Source: DASWRT01 sp036403035 | GTDB taxonomy: Bacteria; Pseudomonadota; Alphaproteobacteria; ATCC43930; CGMCC-115725 | Direction of reading: 5' to 3' | Length of the DNA: 17,825 nt | Assembly: GCA_036403035.1 (NCBI GenBank) | Contig: DASWRT010000176.1 | Span: 1-17,825, forward strand | Shown here: positions 7,005 to 14,049 of the stretch, one piece after another | How positions within the stretch are numbered: the first letter of the stretch is position 1 | Layout of the letters: the number at the start of each line of letters is the position of its first letter | Translations under genes and position numbers: made by a program | Notes under the pieces: generated by a model | Databases searched by the model: none | Seen by the model: the letters and a program-made list of their open reading frames with translations, nothing else | Told to the model about the DNA's origin: nothing

Positions 7005-8276
7005 TTGACGACGATCGGTCCCGCGTCGCCGCAAGGTCGGCCGGCGGAATGCTCGCCGGCCACGCCGATCGGCTTGGCGGCGCTCGCCAGGATGGCGTTC
7101 GACGGCATCGACATGAACCCGCTGCTGGAGCGGCTGATCGCGCGGGTGACGAGCGACTCCCAGGACGTCGCCAGTCTTCTCGACCTGTCGACGATCGAGC
7201 TGCTTTTCGGCCGGCGCGAGAACGGGCTCCGCCTGCAGATGCAGGCGCTTGCCGCCGAACGGCTCTACCGCCGCCCCCCGACCGACGCTCCCGTTGCCGC
7301 CGCCGCGGGCGGCCCGGACGGGTTGCGGCTGCTCGCCTTCATGGCGCCGGGCGATTTCATGGCGAACACGCCCCTCGACTTCCTGCTGGAAGGATCGGAC
7401 GTACGGCTCGACATGCTCTACGTCGTGCCGGGCCGTCCTCTCCCCGCGGCGATACCCGAGCACGACGTCGCGATCGTCGCCGTCGGCGAGTCGGACGAGA
7501 ACCGCGAGGTTCTGGGCGAGATCGCGAGGCTCGTCGCCTTCTGGCCACGGCCGGTGCTCAACCGTCCCGACCGCATCGCCCGCCTGTCGCGGGACAGCGC
7601 GTGGGCGTTGCTTCGGAACGCGCCCGGCATCGCCATGCCGGCCACCGCCCGTATCGGCCGGTCGGCGCTCGAACGGATCGGCGGCGGCGAGTTGCCGGTC
7701 GAAGCGATTTTCGACGGCGGTTGCGCGTTCCCTATCATCGCGCGGCCGATCGGCTCCCATGCCGGCCACGGTCTCGTGAAGCTCGACGATCCCGCCGCGG
7801 TCGAGGCCTATCTCCGCGAGCGGCCGGAGGCCGAGTTCTACGTATCGCCCTTCATCGACTACAGCGGCCCGGATGCGCTCTTCCGGAAGTACCGCATCGC
7901 GCTGATCGGCGGCCGCCCCTTTGCCTCGCACATGGCGATCTCGCAGCACTGGATGATCCACTACCTCAATGCCGGCATGCGGGAGAGCGCCGAGAAGCGC
8001 GCCGAGGAGGCTTGCTTCATGGCCGAGTTCGACACCGGCTTCGCCCGGCGGCATGCTGCCGCGTTGCGCGCCGTCGCGGAGCGGACCGGGCTCGAATACG
8101 TCGCGATCGATTGCGGCGAGACGCGGGACGGAGACCTGCTGATCTTCGAGATCGACGTCGCCATGATCGTGCACTCGATGGACCCTCCCGATCTCTTCCC
8201 CTACAAGCCGCCGCAGATGCGTAAGCTCTTCCGCGCCTTCGACGGAATGCTCCGCGAGGCCGCCGGCCGTACTTGA
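7005..8276 (+). CDS. RimK/glutathione-synthetase-like ATP-grasp protein
   Basis: A 423-residue protein if started at the TTG at 7005, chosen because GGAGGGAGGAAC sits 5-7 bases upstream; an in-frame GTG at 6972 has no comparable site. Residue numbers are from the TTG. Residues about 25-90 (from LARMAFDGIDMNPL) form a helical, TPR-like region. Residues 110-165 look like a Rossmann-type preATP-grasp domain. The ATP-grasp part runs from about 185: FPIIARPIGSHAGHGLVKL (about 242-260, nucleotide-binding, with Arg where Lys is often found), YRIALIGGRPFASHMA (about 296-311), and FEIDVAMIVHSMD (about 381-393), whose Glu/Asp are the likely Mg-ATP ligands. ATP-grasp enzymes join a carboxylate to an amine or thiol through an acyl phosphate; the substrate is unknown. 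Upstream of the oxygenase cluster and separated from it by a transporter and a long gap, it may or may not belong to that pathway. Confidence 0.75.
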   Translation: MTTIGPASPQGRPAECSPATPIGLAALARMAFDGIDMNPLLERLIARVTSDSQDVASLLDLSTIELLFGRRENGLRLQMQALAAERLYRRPPTDAPVAAAAGGPDGLRLLAFMAPGDFMANTPLDFLLEGSDVRLDMLYVVPGRPLPAAIPEHDVAIVAVGESDENREVLGEIARLVAFWPRPVLNRPDRIARLSRDSAWALLRNAPGIAMPATARIGRSALERIGGGELPVEAIFDGGCAFPIIARPIGSHAGHGLVKLDDPAAVEAYLRERPEAEFYVSPFIDYSGPDALFRKYRIALIGGRPFASHMAISQHWMIHYLNAGMRESAEKRAEEACFMAEFDTGFARRHAAALRAVAERTGLEYVAIDCGETRDGDLLIFEIDVAMIVHSMDPPDLFPYKPPQMRKLFRAFDGMLREAAGRT

Positions 8277-8280
8277 GATT

Positions 8281-8298
8281 CCCGCCGTTTCGGACGGG
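8281..8298 (+). terminator. Weak hairpin after the ATP-grasp gene
   Basis: CCCGCCG, loop TTT, then CGG-A-CGGG forms a 7-bp stem with one bulged A, starting 5 bases after the stop. No T-run follows. It may attenuate or end the transcript before the transporter gene about 190 bases downstream. Confidence 0.3.
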
Positions 8299-8468
8299 GA
8301 TGTGGGGTGCAAAAGGCGATCGCCGGGACGGCCGATGCGCCGGCTCCGTGCTTTGGTCGCGCGCGTCTTGCCGGTAGGCGGGACGGACGTTAGGGATGCC
8401 CGTTCGTTTCTGCTGGCATGAAGCATGTGCGACCGGACGGTATGGTCTGGCGGCGCAGGAGAAAAAGC

Positions 8469-9800
8469 ATGGACGCCTCTCTTTCCGTTTCCCCGGCCGT
8501 CACCGATGCAGCCGACCGGCGGCGGCGCATCCTCGCGATCGTCGGCGGGTCCTCCGGCAATCTCGTCGAGTGGTACGATTTCTACGTCTATTCGTTCTTC
8601 ACGCTGTATTTCGCGCCCTCCTTCTTCCCCGGCCAGGACCGCACCGTCCAGCTGCTCAATGCGGCGGGCGTCTTCGCCGCCGGGTTCCTGATGCGGCCGA
8701 TCGGCGGATGGCTGTTCGGGCGCATCGCCGACAAGCAGGGCCGGCGTGCGTCGATGATGATATCGGTGCTGATGATGTGCGGCGGCTCGCTTGTCATCGC
8801 GCTGCTGCCGACGTACGCGCAGATCGGCGCGGCGGCGCCCCTGCTCCTGCTGCTTGCGCGGATGGTGCAGGGCCTGTCGGTCGGCGGCGAGTACGGCACG
8901 AGCGCCACCTACATGAGCGAGGTCGCGGTCGCCGGTCATCGCGGATTCTATGCGTCGTTCCAGTACGTCACGCTTATCGGCGGGCAATTGCTCGCCGTGC
9001 TGGTGGTCGTCGTCATCCAGCAGGTGCTGTCGAACGACGAGCTACGGGCGTGGGGATGGCGGATCCCATTCGTGATCGGCGCGCTCGCCGCGGTCGTTGC
9101 CCTGTTCCTCCGTCGCTCGCTGACCGAGACCACGTCCGCCGAGACCCGGCAGCGCAAGGAAGCCGGATCGGTGCTGGCGCTGGTACGCGACCATCCGCGT
9201 GCGCTCGCGGTGGTGCTCGGCCTGACCGCCGGCGGGTCGCTGATCTTCTACACCTATACGACCTACATGCAGAAATACCTCGTCAACACGGCCGGGATGG
9301 ACGCGAGGACGGCAAGCTCGGTGATGACCGCCGTGCTCTTCGCGTACATGGCGCTGCAGCCGGTCTTCGGCGCTCTCGCGGACAAGATCGGCCGGCGCAC
9401 CTCCCTGATCGCCTTCGGCATCCTGGCGGTGCTGACGACGGTGCCGCTGCTCGGTGCGATCGGCCGTGTGTCGGAACCGTTCGCGGCGTTCGGCATGGTG
9501 ATCGCGGCGCTCGCGATCGTCAGCCTGTACACCTCGATCAGCGGTCTGGTGAAGGCGGAGCTGTTCCCGACCGAGGTGCGAGCGCTCGGCGTCGGTCTCT
9601 CCTATGCGATCGCTAACGCGCTGTTCGGCGGCACCGCCGAGTACGTGGCGCTGTGGTTCAAGTCGGTGGAGCACGAGACGTATTTCGCTTGGTACGTGAC
9701 CGCGCTCTGCGCCGTATCGCTGATTGCTGCGCTGGCGATGCCGGAGACTCGCCGGTATGGCTATCTGCGGGACGAGGGTGGCGGGAGGAATCCGGGCTGA
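8469..9800 (+). CDS. MHS-type MFS transporter (KgtP/ProP-like)
   Basis: A 443-residue inner-membrane protein, about 12 transmembrane helices by eye. The first segment, GSSGNLVEWYDFYVYSFFTL, is the signature of the metabolite:H+ symporter branch of the major facilitator superfamily (KgtP, ProP, ShiA relatives). GRIADKQGRRASM after helix 2 and GALADKIGRRTSL in the second half are the MFS motif A loops. GLSVGGEYGTSATYMSE in helix 4-5 is also typical. Family members import organic acids or osmolytes with protons; the substrate here is unknown. The start at 8469 follows AGGAGAAAAAGC; an in-frame ATG at 8418 lacks such a site. It is in the same direction as the ATP-grasp gene, about 190 bases behind it, so independent transcription is possible. 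Confidence 0.85.
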   Translation: MDASLSVSPAVTDAADRRRRILAIVGGSSGNLVEWYDFYVYSFFTLYFAPSFFPGQDRTVQLLNAAGVFAAGFLMRPIGGWLFGRIADKQGRRASMMISVLMMCGGSLVIALLPTYAQIGAAAPLLLLLARMVQGLSVGGEYGTSATYMSEVAVAGHRGFYASFQYVTLIGGQLLAVLVVVVIQQVLSNDELRAWGWRIPFVIGALAAVVALFLRRSLTETTSAETRQRKEAGSVLALVRDHPRALAVVLGLTAGGSLIFYTYTTYMQKYLVNTAGMDARTASSVMTAVLFAYMALQPVFGALADKIGRRTSLIAFGILAVLTTVPLLGAIGRVSEPFAAFGMVIAALAIVSLYTSISGLVKAELFPTEVRALGVGLSYAIANALFGGTAEYVALWFKSVEHETYFAWYVTALCAVSLIAALAMPETRRYGYLRDEGGGRNPG

Positions 9801-9907
9801 GCAAGCCTGCGGACACACGGGCCGGCCGGAGGGAAAGGGCGAGCGTTCCGTCCCGCCGTCCGGCGCTGCCGCTGTGGCCGGACCATTGCCGCGCGTCCTT
9901 CATCGGC

Positions 9908-9943
9908 GCCGGTAACACTTTCTGCGCCGGTAACACTTTCTGC
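9908..9943. repeat. Perfect tandem duplication of an 18-bp unit
   Basis: GCCGGTAACACTTTCTGC occurs at 9908-9925 and again, with no gap or change, at 9926-9943. GGCGC lies on both sides (9905-9909 and 9943-9948 region). It sits about 110 bases after the MFS gene. Role unknown; slippage duplication or a paired protein-binding site are both possible. Confidence 0.85.
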
Positions 9944-10517
9944 GGCGCGGCGTCGGGCGTGGCGGAAGAGGGGGCGCCGCCGCCTGTCCGCTTCCGCATC
10001 GAACGGATACACTAAGAAATTTTGCACGCAAGCAGGGCATTCGCCCGGGCAGAAAATAACCAATGTAATTTTTCATCGGGAAACATTCTGAAATCATAGC
10101 TAAATTTCATTAATTTGGGGTGAGGCACAACTTTGGTGCAAAGCGCGCAATGATTGATGGGCATAAAATGTGCGTGCAACGAACCGTCTTACAAACACTT
10201 TTATATTGATTTTCCCACGCGTCCTGATGCATTTTCAAAGCGCACCATGTTGAGTTGATTCATGCGATGCGTGAGTAGGTGTTTCGGTGTGTTGGCGATA
10301 GGCAGGAACACGGCGAGGTCGGGTTCGGGCGGCCTAGGACTCCGAATGGCATCGGAACATCTGTCCGTATTGAGCGACTAATGCGTTGATTTTGCCTGGG
10401 TATATCAGGCGGTGTCGCGAATTCAAAAAAGCGGAGAAGAAGGTCCGTGTCGGCGGATGAGGGGTTTTTCCCGAATCAACCTCCTGGTGTTTCAATTTAA
10501 GTGACCGCAAGAGTGTC

Positions 10518-10546
10518 TTCACAAGATTGCATCTCGATTTTGTGAA
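10518..10546. promoter_or_regulatory. Operator-like inverted repeat upstream of the PaaA-like gene
   Basis: TTCACAAGAT (10518-10527) and ATTTTGTGAA (10537-10546) are inverted with 9 of 10 positions matching around a 9-base spacer. It lies about 100 bases before the GTG start at 10643, in AT-rich DNA just ahead of CATTAATAAT, which could serve as a -10 region. The arrangement fits a dimeric regulator site; no regulator gene is in the window. Confidence 0.45.
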
Positions 10547-10642
10547 ATACCATTAATAATTGCATTACGGATGCCGCGGCGTCCGGTGTGCCGGCGCCCA
10601 TTGCCTCGGTGCGATGTCGATTCTCAAAAAGGAGAGCAAGCC

Positions 10643-11398
10643 GTGGAAGCACAGATTGTCGTAAGCAATGAGCCGGGGGAGAAGATCGTCGTCGAAGACG
10701 CGGCCGCGTTCAAGAAGATGCCGAAGGAGTATCAGGACGCCATCACGCACCTGATGCTCGTCCATACCGAAGGCGAGCTGACCGGCGCCGACGACTACAC
10801 TCAGATCTTCTACCCGATGGCGCCCGACGCCTACGAGCGGTTCGTCTGCTGCGAGCGCGCCGCGGAGGAGATGGACCACTACATGCTCGGCGCCGGCGTG
10901 CTCGACGAGATCGGCGTCGATACCAGATACATGCTCGAGCAGCGGATCAACGAGCGTAAGTATTACGCGAACGAAATGGTGCGCGACGTCCAGGCCTGGA
11001 TGGAGCGCGGCATGTTCTCGTTCCTCGGCGAGACCGTCGTCCTCGACCATCTCTTCGAGTTCGCGGAGGGCAGCTACAAGCCGTTCGCGCGGATCTTCGA
11101 AAAGATCATCAAGGACGAGCACGTCCACATCGCGCACGGCTTCCGGATCGTGAAGAACGCCTGCAAGAGCGAGGGAGGGCGTGCGGAGGCGCAGAAGGCG
11201 CTCGACCGCTTCTGGCCGATGGCGCTCGACCTGTTCGGCCGTTCCGACTCCTGCCGGTCGAAGCTCTACCTGAAGTGGGGCATGCGCCGGACCGGCAACG
11301 AGGAGCTGCGGCGGGCCTACATCAAGCGGATGCGGCCCCGGCTGGAGCATCTCGGCCTCGTCGTTCCCGACGACGACCTCAACCGCAAGTTCGTCTGA
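10643..11398 (+). CDS. PaaA-like diiron oxygenase subunit (phenylacetyl-CoA epoxidase family)
   Basis: A 251-residue ferritin-like protein. The GTG at 10643 is chosen because AAAGGAGAGC lies about 8 bases upstream. The ligands of a four-helix-bundle diiron centre are visible: E43 (HTEGEL), E76-x-x-H79 (EEMDH), E130 (FLGET) and E159-x-x-H162 (DEHVH). The C-terminal half follows E. coli PaaA closely from memory: RFW at 189-191, ALDLFG, a TGNEELR block at 217-223, and LEHLGLVVPDDDL near the end, matching PaaA's MLGMTVPDPDL. PaaA is the catalytic subunit of the PaaABCE complex that epoxidises the ring of phenylacetyl-CoA. This protein is shorter than E. coli PaaA (about 309 residues), lacking its C-terminal extension, and no paaB, C, D or E is nearby. 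Substrate and partner are therefore open. A radical SAM gene follows 47 bases downstream, likely in the same operon. Confidence 0.82.
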   Translation: MEAQIVVSNEPGEKIVVEDAAAFKKMPKEYQDAITHLMLVHTEGELTGADDYTQIFYPMAPDAYERFVCCERAAEEMDHYMLGAGVLDEIGVDTRYMLEQRINERKYYANEMVRDVQAWMERGMFSFLGETVVLDHLFEFAEGSYKPFARIFEKIIKDEHVHIAHGFRIVKNACKSEGGRAEAQKALDRFWPMALDLFGRSDSCRSKLYLKWGMRRTGNEELRRAYIKRMRPRLEHLGLVVPDDDLNRKFV

Positions 11399-11445
11399 TT
11401 GTCGGTTCGCCACCGGTCGCAGCACCAATTCACGAGGAGCACCGT

Positions 11446-12639
11446 ATGGATGCGAAGGAAAAAAGCCGGCTAGAGGCCGTCAATCGCAGGAACGCGATCA
11501 GCGAACTCCTGAACGGTGACGAGGAACTCGCCATCCGGCTGAAGAGCGTCCGCAATTTCGCGGCGACGGTGCGTGTGTCGGAGTACCATCTCACCAACGC
11601 CTGCAACATCCGATGCCAGGGCTGTTGGTTCTTCGAGTACGGTCACGACCAGAAGACCAAGGAAGTGAAGTCCATCGCCGACCTCGAAGCCTTCATCGAA
11701 GGCGAGAAGGCGCGGCGGGTGACGACGGCGCTGCTGATCGGCGGCGAGCCCACGCTTGTGCAGGATCGGGTCCGGGCGTTCGTGCGCGGGCTGAAGTACG
11801 TCACGATCTCCTCGAACGGTCTGAAGAAGCTTCCTTATACCGAGGAGTTCGCGAACGTCGCCGTGCTGCTGACGCTGTTCGGCGGCGGCAAGCTGGACGA
11901 CGAGCTGCGCGCGACCAAGCCCGGTGGAAAGCGCTTCGCGGGCCTGTTCGACAAGGCGCTGGAGAACTATCGCGACGACGACCGCGCCTGCTTCATCTAC
12001 GCGCTCACCGAGCGCGGGCTCGATTACATCGAGGACACGGTCCGTCGCATCGCGGAGAACGGCAACAAGGTCACGTTCAACTTCTACAGCGAATACAACA
12101 CGGACAGCCCGATCAAGCTGCAATACGAAACGCGGCTGCTCGAGGAGGCTTTGCGGGTCAAGGCGCTGTATCCCGAGACCGTCATCAGCCATCCGACGCA
12201 CATCCGCGGCATCATCACCGGCCAAACCCACTGGGGCACGTTCGGGTACCATTCCTGCCCGAGCGTCAGCGTGCACCATCCGGCCCACAAGGACCGTCTT
12301 GCGAACGGCAACCCGACCCTGCCTTTCTTCAATACCTACAACGCCGACTTCAAGACGGTGGAGTTCTGCTGCACCTCGGGCCATTGCGAGGGCTGTCGCG
12401 ACAGCCAGGCCGTCTATAGCTGGCTCATGGTCAACATGGATCGCCACCTCACCTCGAAGGAGTCGCTTCGGGAGTGGGTGGACATCGCCGAGTGCTACTG
12501 GGCGCAATTCAAATGGTCGCCTTACCATCATGCCCGGCGTGCGCCCGCCGTCGCCGTCGCCGCCGCGAAGCAAGTCCGTTTCGCCGACGGTTTGCGCGCT
12601 GCGAGGGAGCACACCGACAGCATGATCCCGGCCGCCTGA
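11446..12639 (+). CDS. Radical SAM enzyme with C-terminal cysteine-rich region
   Basis: A 397-residue protein. The radical SAM motif C53-x3-C57-x2-C60 (CNIRCQGC) binds the [4Fe-4S] cluster that splits S-adenosylmethionine, and GGEP at 99-102 contacts the SAM amino group. ISSNG at 121-125 is another typical strand end of the partial TIM barrel. A second cysteine group lies in the C-terminal part: C271, C308, C309, C314 and C317 (FCCTSGHCEGC), which may bind an auxiliary iron-sulfur cluster as in SPASM/twitch-type enzymes. The last 35 residues are Ala/Arg-rich. The ATG at 11446 follows GAGGAGCACCGT. No RiPP precursor peptide was seen beside it. It lies 47 bases behind the PaaA-like gene and probably acts in the same pathway; the reaction is unknown. 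Confidence 0.85.
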   Translation: MDAKEKSRLEAVNRRNAISELLNGDEELAIRLKSVRNFAATVRVSEYHLTNACNIRCQGCWFFEYGHDQKTKEVKSIADLEAFIEGEKARRVTTALLIGGEPTLVQDRVRAFVRGLKYVTISSNGLKKLPYTEEFANVAVLLTLFGGGKLDDELRATKPGGKRFAGLFDKALENYRDDDRACFIYALTERGLDYIEDTVRRIAENGNKVTFNFYSEYNTDSPIKLQYETRLLEEALRVKALYPETVISHPTHIRGIITGQTHWGTFGYHSCPSVSVHHPAHKDRLANGNPTLPFFNTYNADFKTVEFCCTSGHCEGCRDSQAVYSWLMVNMDRHLTSKESLREWVDIAECYWAQFKWSPYHHARRAPAVAVAAAKQVRFADGLRAAREHTDSMIPAA

Positions 12640-12862
12640 CCCATCCGGACGGCATACGGGGATCGAGCGCGATGGTCCGGGCGGGATGCCTCCATCGGCC
12701 GAAGCGGCTGCCGGATGCATCCTGCCCGCGCCCGTCCGGTCGTGCGCATTCGCTCGGCGCGCATCGGATCGTTTCGCACGGATGTGGAAATTCACTCCCC
12801 GGCCGACCATTCTCGCCGTTTGGGGTAGGCCTCAAGCTCCTTCGCTCGACAGGGAATGCTGA

Positions 12863-13486
12863 ATGACAGACAGCAGCGCCGCGCCGGAAAAGAACGGCAA
12901 CAGCACGGACCATCTGCTTTACCCGAAATCGGCCGAAGCCGAGCGGCGCAACGGCGCCGTCCGCCGGCCCGCGTTCCTGAACGCCGACGGCACGGCTGCC
13001 GAACCTGCCGCGGAGCCGTCGCCCGGCCGGGGAGAGCAGACGAGGGGGCGGACGGCGACGCTGCCGTTTCCGCTCGACGACGCCGACGTTGCGGCATGGG
13101 AGGAGCGGCTCAACAAGCTGCCCGTGATCATCCGCCTCGGCGCCCGCTTCGACCTTTCCGACCGCTACGCGGCGCAGGTCCATATCGACGAAATCCGTCC
13201 CGACCATCTCGGAGGGCTGGGCGTCGCCGCGCTGAACGGCGCGACGATCGCCGGCATCATCGACTGCGCGATCGGCGCGGCCGGCGTCGTGCATTTTTCG
13301 GGCGAGCGGGCGGGAACGCTGAACCTTGCCCTCAACTTCATGAAGCCGGTCCTCGGCAAGCGCGTGACCGCCCGGTGCATCGTCACGCGCAAGACCAAGA
13401 CGCTGCTTTTCACCGAAGCCTGCGTCCTGGATCGGCGCGGCAGTGTCTGCGTCACCGCGACCGGGATCGTATCGAAGGTCTCCTGA
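12863..13486 (+). CDS. Hotdog-fold thioesterase-like protein (PaaI/4HBT type)
   Basis: A 207-residue protein. Residues 1-70 are rich in Ala, Gly, Pro and charged residues and look disordered. Residues about 78-207 fit a hotdog domain of the PaaI/4-hydroxybenzoyl-CoA thioesterase type. The long helix is LNGATIAGIIDCAIGAAG (124-141) and carries an acidic D134 where PaaI-like enzymes have a catalytic acid; strands follow at GTLNLALNFMKPV and TKTLLFTEACVLD. The usual HGG before the helix is replaced by LNG (N125-G126), so activity may differ. Such proteins hydrolyse or bind acyl-CoA or acyl-carrier thioesters. The ATG at 12863 has only a modest AGGGA upstream. It lies about 220 bases after the radical SAM gene, and the next gene starts immediately at its stop. 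Confidence 0.72.
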   Translation: MTDSSAAPEKNGNSTDHLLYPKSAEAERRNGAVRRPAFLNADGTAAEPAAEPSPGRGEQTRGRTATLPFPLDDADVAAWEERLNKLPVIIRLGARFDLSDRYAAQVHIDEIRPDHLGGLGVAALNGATIAGIIDCAIGAAGVVHFSGERAGTLNLALNFMKPVLGKRVTARCIVTRKTKTLLFTEACVLDRRGSVCVTATGIVSKVS

Positions 13487-13960
13487 ATGGATACGATCGA
13501 GACGGCGGCGGCGCCGACGCGAATCCGGATCGGCGAGCGGTTCTCGCTGGAGACGGTGCTAAGCCGCGACGACATCCGCGACGCCGCGCGGCTGCTCGGC
13601 GACGACAATCCCGTCCATCTCGACGAGCAGGCGGCGATCGAGGCCGGCTTCAGCGGGATCATCGCCGCCGGGCCGCACACGTCGGCCCTGCACTCGGCTC
13701 TCCTCGCGAAGCACTATTCCAAGCTCGCACCGATGCTCGGGCTCGAATATTCCGTACGGTTTCACCGGGTCGTCACGGCCGACGCGCCGCTCTATTTCGA
13801 GTGGGAGGTCGTCGCTGTCGAGTACAAGCCGAGCCTGAAGGGCGAGCTTGTGTCGCTCGTCGGCAAGGTCGTCCAGGGCGGCAGGGACGTGATGACCGGC
13901 ACGTCGAAGGTGGTGGTCCGCTTTCCCGAATACGCCGCCGCGGCCACACCAGCAGGCTGA
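13487..13960 (+). CDS. MaoC-like (R)-specific enoyl-CoA hydratase family protein
   Basis: A 157-residue single hotdog-domain protein. The hydratase-2 signature is present: GDDNPVHLD at residues 38-46, in which D39 and H44 match the catalytic Asp and His (spaced by 5) of (R)-hydratases, followed by GFSGIIAAGPHTSA (54-67), the substrate-binding loop and helix. MaoC-like enzymes add water to enoyl-CoA or dehydrate hydroxyacyl thioesters. The ATG follows directly on the TGA of the hotdog gene, so the two are translationally coupled and may work as a pair or heterodimer on one thioester. A hairpin-forming region follows, then the convergent MFS gene. Confidence 0.82.
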   Translation: MDTIETAAAPTRIRIGERFSLETVLSRDDIRDAARLLGDDNPVHLDEQAAIEAGFSGIIAAGPHTSALHSALLAKHYSKLAPMLGLEYSVRFHRVVTADAPLYFEWEVVAVEYKPSLKGELVSLVGKVVQGGRDVMTGTSKVVVRFPEYAAAATPAG

Positions 13961-13962
13961 CG

Positions 13963-14049
13963 CGGCGCGCGGTGGCCGTTGCGCACTCCCGGCATCGGCC
14001 GTCTATTGCCGCGACGGCAACGGAAAGGGCCGGCGATCACCGCGCGCCG
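13963..14049. terminator. Long-range 12-bp inverted repeat with inner hairpin between convergent genes
   Basis: CGGCGCGCGGTG (13963-13974) is an exact reverse complement of CACCGCGCGCCG (14038-14049). Inside, TTGCCG-CGA-CGGCAA (14006-14020) forms a 6-bp hairpin followed by CGGAAA. The structure begins two bases after the MaoC stop, and its right arm covers the last codons of the convergent MFS gene. It may end transcription from both sides; no T-run is present. Confidence 0.45.

Larger units (their letters stand above)
9801..10642. other. 842-base gene-free region, AT-rich from about 10010
   Basis: No convincing gene is present. The first 200 bases are GC-rich like the rest of the window and contain a tandem 18-bp repeat. 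From about 10010 to 10570 the sequence turns markedly AT-rich, with runs such as AAAATAACCAATGTAATTTTTC, unlike anything else in the window except 6750-6900. It holds a GCCTG/CAGGC hairpin (10394-10410), an operator-like inverted repeat (10518-10546) and no clear consensus promoter. It probably carries the promoter and control sites of the PaaA-like operon, or it marks a junction of transferred DNA. Confidence 0.6.

Noticed and set aside
6917..8224. TTG-started frame behind AAGGAGGG at 6901-6908
   Set aside because: The ribosome-binding-like sequence is good, but the frame reads out of phase through the ATP-grasp gene and gives an Arg/Ala-rich, domain-free product. At most the site could start a short spurious peptide.
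6732..8987. 751-codon open frame antisense to the ATP-grasp and MFS genes
   Set aside because: Long antisense frames are expected in GC-rich DNA. The product is Arg/Asp/His-rich with no domain and covers two well-supported genes and an intergenic region.
10334..10522. 62-codon minus-strand open frame with GTG start in the AT-rich region
   Set aside because: It has no convincing ribosome binding site and no recognisable domain, and its start overlaps the operator-like inverted repeat. Length is within chance for AT-richer DNA.
10518..10546. CRP/FNR-type binding site
   Set aside because: The half sites face the wrong way (TTCACA...TGTGAA rather than TGTGA...TCACA) and the spacing does not fit TTGAT-N4-ATCAA.
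11399..12862. RiPP precursor peptide next to the radical SAM gene
   Set aside because: The 47-base gap before it and the roughly 220-base gap after it contain no short frame with a ribosome binding site and a Cys-, Ser- or Thr-rich core.
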